Of a stretch of DNA of 64,000 nt, positions 49,272-62,385 are shown one piece after another (position 1 is the first letter of the stretch; each line of letters starts with the position of its first letter). The DNA comes from Solenopsis invicta (taxonomy: Eukaryota > Arthropoda > Insecta > Hymenoptera > Formicidae): NCBI RefSeq assembly GCF_016802725.1, contig NC_052672.1, positions 9,744,710-9,808,709 on the forward strand, in the 5' to 3' direction. The position numbers and the translations under genes were made by a program. Below the pieces are notes generated by a model that saw nothing but the letters and a program-made list of their open reading frames with translations, did not search any database and was not told the DNA's origin.

Positions 49272-51120
49272 TATTATTCAAGATCGTAGACCTGATTTAT
49301 TGACACAATAGTGACACGAAGAATTATTTAAAAAAAAACCCAAATTTTTCCATTAAAAAAAACATCTTAAACACACTAGAAATCTCTAAGTTTTTTACTG
49401 CAAATTCTACGACATTTTTTTGAAATATTCCTACCAAATAATAAATTAGTTGGTAATAAAATGAATTACGGAGCAACGTTTTAAAATATAATTTACATTA
49501 TAGTACCGTCCGCAATAATTAATATTGCAAAAACTGATTACGTTACATTGAGTTTTTATTCACCTTTTTCAAAAAAATTCTATAAGACGATGATTTAGTT
49601 GTTTGAAAGCAAGGAAAGTAATGAAAATCAAATTATATTTTTCGATGAGGTATGTACATTTTTTTATGCACTAAAGATAAAGAGATACGTAAAGATAAGG
49701 GGACACAGATAACTGTTAAAGACAACTATTACTTTGAAAATTCATAAATAAAAAAGAAAGTGATTAGAACCATTAAAAAAGTGATTAATAGTATAACGAA
49801 TGATTATTTAGAAAGTTTATACAATTTTCATAAAAGAATTAATTTTTAAAAAATAATAACTGTGCACATTTCGAAAATATATATCATTATAATATTTGAT
49901 ATATTTTTGCTATTTCTTATAAAATCTAATAAAACAGTCTAATAACAATTTTTCATTGTACAGAATATAATAAAATAACCGTCAAATCTTTTCTTAAACG
50001 TACTTCTATTTTTTTTATATAAATTACTTAGAATTAAAGGTAATTAATTTCAACAATTTTCCGTGGATCACTATACTTTATGCTGTTTTGCAAAATATAA
50101 ATATGTAGAACGACAGTAAAAGTTAAGTTACCATGGCTTATATCTTACCGATTGACGAGTCAAATTACGTTGCAATTTACGCTGTAATAATTCCAACAAA
50201 ACATTGTATATATAACATTTAATATTTTGCATTGCAGCAAGTTTTTTTATGTCTATTAGATTTTCAGTAATTTAATATGAAGTTTGTATGGCAACTTGTA
50301 CAGTGATATGTGCCGATTTACCCATCATGGTAAGCTGGCTACAATGCAATACAGATTCGCGTTTCACTTACTACAAAGGAATGATACCATATACATATAT
50401 AATTTCCAGAGCGTGAAAATGTAGAGAAATGTTCTCATTATTATATTATATTACAGTTTATAATAATTAGTTGTTTAAAAAATCAAAATGCCAAAATTAT
50501 GAAAATTCTGCTAATGAGCCCTGGTCTGCCCTAATGTATAAATATGTAAGAGACTCATTTCCTCGTTTAAACCTTTTCGAACGTCATGTATATGTAGATA
50601 GCCTACTTACAGCGCGAGCGAACGTCTGGTATAGTTAATCCGATCGATCAGCAATTCGAAAGGTGACACCATTCTCGTTCGAGCGCGCGAGCAAGTGCCT
50701 TCTTCGGATGAAACTCCGTATGACAAAAGTGTGGCGCGGTTCTCGAGTCCACCGCACAAAACAGCGAGCGGCGGCGAAACGACGGTGGTCCGGAGAACCG
50801 TGCGATTTAGTCGAACAATTTATTAGCCATTATCTGAGACAATGCGGCTACCTGGGCGCCAAAGGACGCGTACACAGTTTAAAGTGTGCGACTTTGTTGC
50901 CGCGCGAAGAAAAGGGGAGAGGGTTGGCTGTGCTAGAGGGAATGCGTGGATTCACCACTGGTGCGAGAAGAAGTTAACCGAGGATGGCATAGGTGGACCA
51001 CGCATATACGTTGTACGCACTTTCGCCGCTCCTCTTCTTCGACGTGACCGAAGAGAAGCGAGTAAAGCGGACGCGGAGGAAGAAAGCAGGAAAGAGAGAG
51101 AAAGAGAGAAAGTGAGAGTA

Positions 51121-51151
<31 letters not shown>

Positions 51152-52458
51152 ATGAGTGAGCGAAGGTAAAGGAGGCGAAGGAGAAGTGGAAGAAAAAGTC
51201 GCCTAATTGATGCTTCGTCTTTGTTTTGGTTAATTCCAACATGGTTCGGCCATTAAAACGTCCCGCTGTATCGGCGGGCCCGATCTCCGGTGCGAGATAA
51301 ATGATGACACCCGCTCCGGGGGTACCATACTTACCACCACCACCATCACCATCACCACTACCATCACCCACTACTACTATCATCGTCGCCATATCCCCGT
51401 CACCACTACCATTCCTTGGATCAACGGTGGTACGCGATGCGTTTCCTACGGTCACCATAAATGCGCTCTCAAGGCCCAAGTGCTGGGCCCGCCAACTCCC
51501 GAGGGAACCTCCCCGAGAATCGTCACTCAGGGCGAGTGGCGATCTTGAAATCGTGCTCGACTCTCCACGCTTCTCGGACCTGACGAAAGCGTGCCCATCT
51601 AAGAAAAGGAAAGCGTGAGAGTACCAGCGAATCGCAACGTTGAAAATGGAAGCTTATATATATATCTTCGAACCAATAATGTTTTCGAAATGCGTTTCAT
51701 ATCGGAGAAAGCGATGACTCGTATGAATATACTCGTGAAGTATGAGATGACTTCGTTGGATTAAGTCGTAAGGAAGCCGTAAGGGTCACACTGGACAGAT
51801 CAGAAAAGGAGACCTCGGAAGTGCGAGCGCGACGTAAGGCCCGTCGCCGGCGAGAGATCGGTAACTGGCGGCCAAAGTAGCAGGAATAAGGTCAAACGAC
51901 TCGGCACGACTTCGAACGTAGATATCATATCGGGTAGAGGACGTTCGGCGCTGAGAGTGTATAAATTTGTAAAGCCGGGAGCCGGACCACTCAACGCGGA
52001 GTGGCATTAACGGCCCGGCAATCGCCACTAAAACACTAAAGTATTAATGTAAAACACATTCTGATAGAGATACCTCTCGCCCTGTTTGCTCACAGCGCGC
52101 ACACCGGGCACCGATCGGCGCCGATTTCTGCGGCTTTCTATCTCGTATCGCGACACTCTCGACGCGTCCTGCCGTTTCGGATCTCGATTTCGGCAGAGAG
52201 CGAAGAAAAACGTTCCCATGTAAGCAGCGGAACGTACTTTGTTTCTATTGTCACGCATTTGAACCGTGCGCTTTCACGTACGCTGAGTGAAAAGGGAATC
52301 TCCGCGTAGCGATAAGCTTAATGGATACTTGCGTAATATTACAAGCGCCGAGAAAACGTTAATTAATGTTAAGCGAAATTCCTAGTTGTTTCGACTAAAT
52401 ACAATTTGTATTAACGGTTTAGATTTTTTCATTTCCGTTTCGTCTCTATCTCTTTCAT
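49272..52458. other. Flank right of the giant palindrome; no gene seen
   Basis: The first part (to about 50560) is strongly AT-rich. A fragment at 49488-49555 is an inverted copy of part of the right arm. A CpG-rich block (50560-52330) follows, with a GA-rich tract near 51133-51150 and trinucleotide CCA/CAC sequence near 51330-51390. Open frames in this block are low-complexity and I do not accept them. Confidence 0.5.
49488..49555. repeat. Detached inverted copy of giant-element sequence
   Basis: This segment contains GCAAAAACTGATTACGTTAC and matches the reverse complement of about 48342-48412 in the right arm. It also matches, in direct orientation, the left-arm intron-like part near 45850-45925. 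It lies about 220 bp outside the inferred right end. Confidence 0.65.
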
Positions 52459-52904
52459 CACTAAAAAAAAGTTTGATAAAAGCTACCAAATGTTGAGTGA
52501 AATAATACTAATTAAATATTTCATTAATGTAACTAAAAATAACTTTACTTTTCTAAATATTTAGTTATATATTATAAAATTATTTTTGGTTACATTAATT
52601 AAATATTTAATTGGCATTATTTCACTCAACATTTGAATACGTCTGATTATGCGCTGAAAAAAAGTTTTCATGATAATAATCAAGCCTAGATAATAGTTAT
52701 CAAACTTTAAATAGTTTAATTAAATTCAATTAATATGACCAAATATTTAGTAATATTTAGTCACCGTTTAGTAAGTGATAAGTTACTATTTATTTATTAT
52801 TAATATAATTAATAAATATTTCTAAATATTTGATTATATTAATCAAACATTTAATTGAAATTATTTCAGCAAAGCTCAATTATTGTCAAAATTTTTTTTT
52901 AGTG
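52459..52904. mobile_element. Palindromic MITE with CACTAAAAAAAA termini
   Basis: The termini CACTAAAAAAAAGTTTGATA and the complement of CACTAAAAAAAAATTTTGAC bound 446 bp of AT-rich sequence. A nested inner palindrome (about 52488-52638) starts CAAATGTTGAGTGAAATAAT and ends with its near-exact complement. Words such as CTAAATATTTAGT recur in the interior. No coding capacity and no clear target duplication. Confidence 0.65.
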
Positions 52905-53233
52905 TGAGACGAGCAAATTTTTCATGTTTGACAAATTCTCATCTCGAGTTCCTTGCGTTTTATTCTCGCGAGTGTAGATGTTACATCAAAGCCATGTCTT
53001 AGAGTCATTATCTTGTCACTTTGTATGGAACGAAAGATCTTTCGTAAGTGATAAACTGAATAGCCGTTTGCGAAATATACGACTCGCCAAGGAAACTTGG
53101 ATTTCAAGATTTAAAATAATAATGGGTTAAAAATCATTGTCATCTCGGCTAAAGCGAATACTAGAATTAACGAATTCACTTTTAAACTATCGAAAAAAGT
53201 ACATCAATTATCTCGTAATCTTTGCACTGTTCA

Positions 53234-53481
53234 CACAGAAAAAAATAATATTAAATCAACAATTCATTGTTTCATGTATAAGCATCAAGAATAAAAAATC
53301 TTCTTGAAAAAATTTGATAATCTTTAATAGATATAATTTGCTTAACATGAAGAAACTAAAATGTCTTCATGTTAGCAAATTATGACTGTTTAAAATTATC
53401 AAATTCTTTCAAAAAGATTTTATATTCTTTTTATATATGAAACAATGAATTGTTGATTTGACACTAATTTTTTTTCCTGTG
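53234..53481. mobile_element. Near-perfect foldback MITE, 248 bp
   Basis: The inverted arms run from CACAGAAAAAAATAAT on the left to the complement of CACAGGAAAAAAAATTAG on the right. They share ATCAACAATTCATTGTTTCA and, nearer the centre, CTAACATGAAGA-type sequence. The two arms pair over almost their whole length. Confidence 0.72.
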
Positions 53482-55202
53482 CGAAGTCTGCGTGTTTTTC
53501 CGCGACGAAGAGCGAATGGTTAGATTGAATACATCACGATCATTAATTATCGTCACTGGCGTTATCTGCTGTCGACGATGGAACTGCCAGCGGAGGACAA
53601 AGGAGGACAGGAAGAGCAGGGCGCGGTAAATAGAAGAAATCGCGTGGTCGCGACGACGAACGGCGGCGCAGCGGCGGTTTAATTAAATTAACGCTTAGCG
53701 CGAGATTAACAAAGGTGCGAGGGGAGATTCGAGATGCATAATGAATAGCTGAAGAGTGACCTCTCCTCGGGGGCTATTCGAGATTCTTTGGGTGGTCCGT
53801 CGCCTCCGTCTCTTCGTTCGAGGCTTGGGCGATCCTCGTTACCGGGCTTGGCGACACATTTTATTGCCAGTTTTTGTCCGGATGATTATTTAGCGCTTTA
53901 CGAGGGCCATAGACGGCGATCTGAGAGCACCGAGGCATCCGGTCGTACGAATTCTCGATTCCCCCGTCGACAATCGCAGCGCTCGCCGACGAGCTTGAAA
54001 ATCGAGATGTTTATCGAGTCGAATTATGGCAAGATTTATCTCACACGAATTCTTGCGTTCGCCAGAACTTGGCGAATCGCGATGGGAAAGTCGCGATTAT
54101 TAATTAACAATTACTACCGCTAAACTGTTTTCACGTAGCACTCTTATTGTCGTGCTCGTCGCGCTCATTGCGGATTCTCCGCAAATGCTTTGTTATTTCG
54201 ACGGCGTTCGCGGTTACAAATTTAATAAATCCCGGGGTGGTTTAACGGCGGGCCCTGCGAAGAGGGACGCGCAGCGTGTCCGATGATAAAGGGACTAGAT
54301 CCTCGAAAAGATAACGGACGCGTAATTAAATTCAACTTGATTTTATTGCCTCGGACAGGACCTTCGTTTATGTGTGGCTTTTATACCTTACGAGCAAATT
54401 CTGAAACTACGCCTTGATAGCGCCCGGAGGTGAACATTATACGTCAGTCACACAGCGTTCTTCGACACTTTATCGCCGTAATTTCGACGTGCGGCTACAA
54501 ATCCCTTAGTCAAAAAGATACCGGCCGCTATCCACATTTCATCGGATGTCCTCCACAAGAACGATGGTCGTTTTGATTGGTACGGGAAATACGCTCTAAA
54601 TAATTAACTCGATGTTAACCGAAGCTTCCATCTACCTTGCTATTTATTTATACCATGTAGGAAATTCGTTAAAATATTAATTCTTCGTCCTATATCGCTC
54701 TGTTATCGCGCACGAAATATGAATTCTATCTAATTTGAAATGGATTAAGTGACGTCAATCATTTAATATTTAAATGAAATTTTCCATTTGTAAAATAAAG
54801 ATAATCAATCGAACACTAAAAGAGAGAGCCGGGGCTCGATGCTTAATATCTCCTTTTTTTTTTTTAATTCGTGATAGCGATCACAATCATTAGCAATATT
54901 TAGAGGTAAGCGCTTGATGAATTAGACTTTAACTCCGCTGCTTGTACTCGGCACGTGACGGAATAACAATGTGCCACACGCGTGACCATTATTCCTATCG
55001 CTAAGAGTTTTTTTCCGACAAACACACACACAATCGATCAATATGGGATATTCAAGAACACGTGCGTGGAACACGCAGGAAACCGCCGAAAGACAGCGTG
55101 TCCTACGATCGCATATTATTTCGTGGTGTCTGGGTGGTTAAATCTTGATTAATTTGGTATTCAGTTCGACCGGCGTTATAATGACTCATGGCCTCTACAG
55201 AC

Positions 55203-55880
55203 GAATCTCTAGTCCAAGTCTGAGGCCCCGCGTCAACGCAATCATTAAAAGGTGTTGCACGTGCAATGTATCGCATGGATCAGTGACATGGCACAAGAAT
55301 AACTTACATAAAAGGCACATGGAACTAATCGCAATTTAAGAAATTTTAAATTCTTGCATAAAATTTAACGTAGATACTCGTTCTGAGAATATTTAGCATG
55401 TTCAAATTACAGAAACTTTGCACAGCACTCTTTTGTATGAAATAAAATAACCGAAATTGGAAGACAAATGGAAATAGAGTAAGAAAAGTCAGTTTTTGCA
55501 CATATAAAAAAATTTGCATATTTTTTATAATGACGCAGATGAATCTCTGGTCTAAGATGTACTATCTTATTATCATATACATTTAGCGTAATCACATTTC
55601 ATGTGCAAATATCGCGTGGACCATTAAAATAACACAAAAATAACTTACATTAAAAAAAGGCACATGGAAAGAGAATTTTAATAGCAATTTAAAAAATTTG
55701 AAATTTTCACGTAAAAGCTTACGCATGAAATCTACTCGTTCTCTGAAAATATTTAATATATTCCAGTTACAGAAATCTCACGGCATTTCTGTATGGAATA
55801 AAATAACAAAATTTCAAAGAGAACGGGAAAGAGAGGAAGAAAAGTCAATTTTTATTCATATAAAAAAAAATTTTGCATAA
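55203..55880. repeat. Diverged tandem duplication, period about 340 bp
   Basis: Two direct copies follow one another. Shared landmarks in order are GAATCTCT (55203 and 55541), AATAACTTACAT, AAAGGCACATGGAA, ACTCGTTCT.TGA.AATATTTA, TTACAGAAA, and AAAAGTCA followed by CATATAAAAAAA and TTGCATA. Confidence 0.65.
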
Positions 55881-58635
55881 GGTGTTAAAAAGTTACGCCA
55901 TTGGCTTTAGTCCGAACGACGACATTTGCAGTGGGCACGTGGCTGCTCATCCTGTCACGTATAGAAGGGTACATCATTTTATTTTTTCTTTCACCTCGTC
56001 TTTGTGCGCCGGGAGACCATTGTCGCTCGAAGCGTGTATTCCGATCAAATCGTTACACAGTCGGCATTGTTATTGCCGCGCCATGTCTGACACGTCGATT
56101 TTTCTATATACGATAATCCCACGAAAATGATTCACTCGGATCACAGTGAATAACAAAGCCGATCGCTTCTCGGGTCACGTAGCCCCTTCATCACTGTTAA
56201 CTTCGATTATTCGACTCGTCTTTCTAGGGCAACTTAATCCATAGTCGTCGGAGAGAAACATTAGAGTCACAGGCGACGCCGAGGATGATTCGACTTCCGG
56301 CTGTGAAATCGTATCTTCGCGTACAAGTCAAAGGCGACATTCTTCGCATCCGCAGATCTAATCGTACGAAGATGGCGACATCTCGGCGACATCTAGTCAC
56401 AGAACACGAGATAGGACGTACTCGCGTACGGAAAGGATACGCGCACAAAATAAGGGACAGAGGAGAAATCAGGAGTCGCGCGCTCGACTGTCCTTGATTC
56501 ATTCAGACCCTTTTTATCTCGAGAATTCGTCCCGGAAAGGACGCTCGATTTCTTGGAAGGCGAGAAGGGGCAGAGGGGGAACTTTCCCCCTGCCGGACAT
56601 TCAGGAAGATATTTAGACTGGACCGTGAATCCTGATAGCGAGGAGAAGACGCTCTTGGGCGCGGACGCATCAATGGGCTCCATTCAGCTTCGTTTCTTCG
56701 ATGCTATCATCGGAGTGGTTTTCGGGACCGGGACATCGATCTTGGTCCCCCTAATTATTTCCAAGATGGAGATTCGTGCGGTCTAGGTCCCGGTTCGTGC
56801 TGGGCTATTTTCGACTCTAAAGTCCGTACCTGCTGCTTCGCGAGAGTGTCTCGTTCGAAAAGATAACTGCGTAATGTCGTCGCGCTCTAACGATGGGTAC
56901 CAAGGTGATCTCTCGTAGACCAAGGTGGTTATATTTTTCGAAAACGTACGACACGTTGTAGATTCAGGTATAATACAGCTATATATTAATAAAACGTCCA
57001 GTTTTGTCGTTGTTTAATATCTAGCTTTAAAAAAAATATGTTTATATTTAATGTACGATAAATTACACGCGTAAACACGCAAGAGGAATGTTAGGGGAGC
57101 GATGCGAGCTGCTAAACGCGTCATCTCGTCAGGATTAAGAGATTATCGAGAAAAGTGCCGTACAAAAAGTCAGCAATGACGAGAGGCTGAAAGAGAGATA
57201 AGACTCTCAGCGGAGACCGTCAGGGAAGGGGGCAAAGAGGGGGGCGGGGGAGACTCCATGAAACGATGTGAGGGCCCTCCCGATGGTACCCCGCGATGAT
57301 GGAACGTGGCGGAGAACGCGGCGGAGGAACGCGATGCCGTAGGCATGCTGGCCGTAGTTTCGAGGGGGGCCCTTGGCGGGGGGTGGTGACAGCGGAGCCC
57401 ACGGACCGCGGGGGGCCTCCTCGGAAGAACCAGGAATTTAACCACGAATGGCCACGCAACCAGCGGAGAGCCGTCACTTCCAGCGAGCCCGGGCATCCAT
57501 TACCTCCTGGTGCCCTGCCAACCACCGCACCGCCACTCGTATCTTATATTAATATATTATTTACCTCGCTCCATGCCGCTATAACTCGTTGCGCCTCGTT
57601 GTACTATCTCGCCGAGTAGAGGAGAAGGAGGAAGAGAGATGGCGAAAAAGAGATGGAGCGAGAAGACGAGATAGAGAGAAGTCCGAATAAGAATGGCCGC
57701 GGTGTCACGTGCCTCGCATTGTTCTCATTACTCGACGACGAACGCGAAGCGGGAGATCGACGATGATCTAGAACCCAAAGTATTCTGTAGGGCTCTTCGA
57801 CGAAGACGAAGTCGGATCGGATTCTAGAACGTGAGTCGCGCGAGGCGGATCTGCATCGCGTGCTGTGATGCTACTATATAGTCTTCTTTCTTCCGCTTAT
57901 GCACGCGTTGTGTAAAAAAATATCTTTAATGTTATTCGGAACTCGGAAGTATTCGAACGTAATTATCGGTGGGCTAACAAGAGAGAAGTCATCTTAAAAA
58001 GTTAGGTGCTCGGGCAAATATGGTACTAAAAGATTCTTTCGATGGTCTGACAAAGATTATTTTTAGACGTGTATCTAGCTAAATTTATTTTAACAAAATC
58101 GTTCTTTCCGCGTGCTCTTCTGCAATTTTTATCAAGATGTACTAAAAATAATAATAACTTCAGCTTCGTTATTTTCTATACGCTCATCGCCGCCCCGTGC
58201 TTTCTCGAGAGGGGTACCGAAGCCGCCAACCATCGACCACCGGGGTGATCGAAGTGTCATGAAAGTCATGACTCCGCATTAAATTCAGATTAATGTCCCC
58301 GTGTTGCACTTCGGCGCGACGCGACGGCAACGGCAGCGCGCGTGCGATTCGCGTGACCGAATCCACGCGTATCGCGGGTACGGCGCGCGTGTACGTGTCC
58401 GTGGTCATACGCGCGCCGTTACGGTGATACGACGGGCTTTATGGTATCGCGTACAGGGAGGTGGGTATGGGCGACTATACGCAAGCATGGCGTGGCGTAT
58501 TCATTTCCATGCCGGCCTCGTAAAGCCGACTTAATTTAATGTACCGTTCCACCTTCCTCTCGCTCTTTGCCCTTCTGCCGTTTTCCCCATCCACCCACGT
58601 CCTCGGTTCTCTTTCTCTATCACTCAATCTCTCCT

Positions 58636-58661
58636 TCTCTCTCTCTCTCTCTCTCTCTCTC
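58636..58661. repeat. (CT)n microsatellite
   Basis: A pure CT tract. Confidence 0.97.
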
Positions 58662-59246
58662 CCTCTTTCTCTCTAGTAGTAGTAAAATCATAACGCTCCT
58701 CCGCGGATTATCCGCAAATGCGGCAGCACCAACTTCTTCTTTTCGCTTCATCCAGACGTGATTGGACGAATTTTTGAGGGCACGAATCAAAAGAAAAGAT
58801 GGTTATCTCTCCTTCTTATGAATTATAAAACAAACGATTAATATCGCGCGCACGAATGAACGCGTGAGTTATTTCAATTGGGGGCAATTCGTGTTTCTCG
58901 AGCACTCGCGAATTAATAGCATATAGTATCTCCTTATTACAGCTGTCTCTCGTGCTATATGCCGACAGCGGATTCGCAATATTTCATTAAAACGTGTTCG
59001 TAATCGCGACGCGATAAATCACGTATCCTACACGGATACTCTATACTATTTCCCTCTTTTTTTTTTTTTAACAAAGTCGCGGGACTAGAGCATCGAATTG
59101 TCACTGTGGACGGAAACGCAGCAGGTAGAAGAGCCGTCGGAGCTATCGGTATCAATAACCCCTTCACCCCGACCACGCGCCTCGACCAAATCGCGGCATT
59201 TTGTTTCGTGCCACAAGGAGTCCCCTATACTTGGACATATATGTAT

Positions 59247-59256
<10 letters not shown>

Positions 59257-59323
<67 letters not shown>
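59257..59323. repeat. (CA)n and (TA)n compound microsatellite
   Basis: CA repeats to 59287, then TA repeats to 59323. The Thr/His and Tyr/Ile frames over it are artefacts. Confidence 0.97.
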
Positions 59324-59326
<3 letters not shown>

Positions 59327-60479
59327 GCACGGTTATATGCAGATACGCGTGCCAACTCGCGAACGTATGTGCGCGCCGTGAGCAGCGGGCATCGCCGCCG
59401 CGCGGAGTCCCGCAGGGAGAGTAGAGGGTATCCTTTTTCCCGACTCCTACGCGCCCGCGAGACTGTCCCTAATGTCTAATGAATGGCCCCCAATAAATTC
59501 ATAAGAGCCGGCCGAAACATGCCCGCGAGATGCAGTACACGCCGCCGATCCGCTCGCGCCGCTCTTCCGAACGCATTAAAGTCGGCCCGGAAAGTGCGTT
59601 TTATATGCGGCCCGCGGTCAGCAGTGCCGAATGCAACAATGTACGGCGGGGAGCTGCGGTACGCTTTGCAAGCACGAGAAACGGCGACTTGTGTAAGTAC
59701 CGCAAGAACAACTCGGTTTCTTTTCACGGTTATCGTGAAGGAATCTCAAAACACGTCCAAGAAGTACCAATTCATGTGCAAGACAAATAAAATAAAAGAA
59801 ATAGTATGAGAAAGATAGATTGAATGCAATTAATCAGACCGATTCCTGTGTCTCGTTTCATGCTATAAAAATATTATTAATTATGTATATTCTCTCGAGA
59901 CGTTATCTGTAATGACTGTAATATAAGTAGTAACAAAATATTTAATTTTCAACTCGATTGTGACTTTTTATATAATAAAATATTTGTTATACAGCGTGAA
60001 GTCGACGCTGAATTTTATTTATGATATTACGCTTTACTATTAAGATCATATTCAAAGATGAGAGTGCGGAGAGTTTCAGCTGCGAGCGCAGGGGAGCATC
60101 GCTCGTTACTCCAGCTTCTTCGCCGTCGCTCTTTTACGGTGAAACTTTTGCACTCTCCGCGCATTAAGACAACGCGTCGCAGGGGAAGACTCGGCTATAT
60201 AAGTAATACACGTCCCTTGACGCCCTCGTTGTTGAAATTTTCGGCCGAACAGCGTGAGCAAGATTATTTGAGACGGTCTCTCTATACAGACGAAAGCATT
60301 ATTATTCCAAGTTTTCGTCACAAACTCATTCCCACCTACGATATTTGCTGGCGAGTAAAACTGAAATGAAAACGAAAGCGGAATAACAATATTGTCTTGA
60401 ATTTTTATTGAAATTCGCAGAAATTATAATAATACGGAAATAATGGTTTTGCGAAACCTAAAATAAGAATTAGATTTGA

Positions 60480-61245
60480 AAATAATTTTATTCAGTGTCG
60501 ATAAATGTTAACGCTTGTTAAAATATTTACATATTATTTTTTAAATGTTGCAATGTTATGATTTGTTTGCGAAAAGAGTTGTAAAAAAAAACAATTTTGC
60601 AAAAGTATCTAAAAGTATAGTTAGATATGCAGATCTGAAAATAATTTTGTTGAACCATCAAAATATGAAGAATTTTCTTATGAACGATAATGCTATAAAA
60701 CGTTTCGACATTTTAGGAACCAGCTTAAATGTCCTACATAATTATTTTAATGGTCCAACAAAATAATTTTTAGTTTGTATCAAATCAAATTTTTAGATAC
60801 CTTATACTAATAAAACCACTTTATCATGTATGTTTTGATAATTTAATCTGGACACATATGCAGAATATAAATGCCTTAGGTATTTTCATTTAGTACAGCA
60901 TTAATAAATGTAATTACCTTAACGTTTGTTAAAGTAATTATATTATTTTTGAAATGTTAAAAATTTTAATTTGTTCTCGAAGTCGCCCACGAAAACACCG
61001 ATTTTGGTAAAATATTAGCAAAAGAAAAATTTAGTTCGGTTGGATTTGAAAATAATTTTATTGGACTATCAAAATAATTATGTTAGGATACTCCAGCTGA
61101 TTACTGAAGAATATCACATTTTTTGCTGCGTGATGCTTGAGCTTTCGTCATAATTATATTGACATCCAATAAAATTATTTTTAGATTTGTATTTAGTTAA
61201 ATTTTCGGATTCTTCAGCAAAATCATTATTTTCGTGCAAACTGAC
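60480..61245. mobile_element. Two family-A MITE copies in tandem
   Basis: A first copy (about 60560-60800) and a second (about 61000-61240) share the family words GTATCTAAAA, GATCTGAAAATAATTTT-type sequence, TCAAAATAATTATGT and the inverted ending AAATTTTTAGATAC. The sequence before each copy (60490-60570 and 60895-60985) is also similar, so a longer unit of about 410 bp may have been duplicated. Confidence 0.5.
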
Positions 61246-61856
61246 GCTTATTTGACAGCACTAGCCTGAAACGCGTCTCCCGATGCATCTTGCGTGTACG
61301 CGACGTGCGAGATGTATCGCTGCAAAACTTCAAGTACTCGTACAAACTGTACAATACGTTTCGACAGCGAGACAGCCAAGAACGTACATGTATACATATA
61401 CATTGTACATGCAGATATGTCGTAACGCAGCAAAACTTGCCTGAACTTTGCTCGGGGGAAAAGAGACGAGGCTGCTAGTGCCGGCTGCCGCTGCGCGGAT
61501 ATACGAGCCGGAAACTCCACTTCGACGGAAACATAACGTCACTCGCGAGCACGGAAACGGGGCGCAAGGCAGTTGGTAAGAAGAAATCGGAGTGTCGCGC
61601 TCGCGAGCGCGGGGGTGGGAACTGGGGTGTGCTGTCGAGTTGGCGCTCGACTTCGGTCGAATCTCCATACGTAAAAAAAGCTGGTCTACAGCTCCAGTGT
61701 TTTTCAACTTTTTCTCAGATCTCAACGAAATGCTTTTCAGCAGTACATACAAAAGGGACATCTATAAATCGGTTTTTTGTTTCTTTATCGTTTACAGCAA
61801 TTGCAAATTATTCGCAATCTCAATTCTACCATTTATTGTTTATTAATTTTAGAGTA

Positions 61857-62385
61857 CACAGAAAAAACAATTTTACTGCGGGATCTCAAAATTTAGCTAA
61901 ATACAGATCAGAAAATAATTTTATACCGAACTATTAAAATAATTATATAGGACGCCCAAACATGATAATGTTAAAGTAAGCCTAATATAGATTTGAGATC
62001 GTGATTTGTATACAACGAATTAAATAGAAAATGGACCAAGGCAATCGTAGCAAAATTTTGGTGCTGAAATAATATTTTATGTCTGATTTTTATATACAGT
62101 TTCCAATTCATTCAAACTGCGCGCCGTTACTTTCGATTTCAAACACAGCTCTTGAAAATGAACTAAAACAGTATTATTACATAATTAAAATTAAAGATCA
62201 GTTTCAGTAATACCGATGCTAAATAGCATCTTTAAAATTCACCCATCTCGAAGAAAATAAAAAATTTGTTGCAAAAAGTTTTGACATTCAAGCAATCAAG
62301 TTAAATGTTTGATGTAATATTTTAAATGGTTAAACATAACATAATTATTTGAAGATCTGTTTCAGCAAAATTGTTCTTTTTGTTA
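61857..62385. mobile_element. Family-A MITE copy with internal insertion
   Basis: The left end is CACAGAAAAAACAATTTTAC, followed by TTTAGCTAAATACAGATCAG. The right end is AAAATTGTTCTTTTTGTTAG. Compared with the copy at 1598-1838, it has about 290 bp of extra sequence (about 61973-62265) inserted near the middle, and the family match resumes at TTGTTGCAAAAAGTTT. Confidence 0.5.

Larger units (their letters stand above)
53482..60479. other. Intergenic region with no gene seen
   Basis: CpG-rich blocks (53500-54600, 55900-57950 and 58170-59780) and AT-rich stretches. Open frames at 56.5-56.8 kb and 59.5-59.8 kb were examined, and no family is recognisable. The block at 59460-59700 is compact, GC-rich and repeat-free and could be a conserved regulatory element. 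Confidence 0.5.

Noticed and set aside
50663..51159. Two overlapping + strand frames ending in a GA tract
   Set aside because: No domain; the second runs into Arg/Glu repeats from the GA microsatellite.
56553..56786. Open frame with a hydrophobic stretch (FFDAIIGVVFGTGTSILVPL)
   Set aside because: Single short frame, no recognisable family, overlapped by a frame on the opposite strand and without splice support.
59483..59809. Arg/Ala-rich open frame
   Set aside because: Overlapped by other open frames in GC-rich sequence; the block may be regulatory, but coding is not supported.
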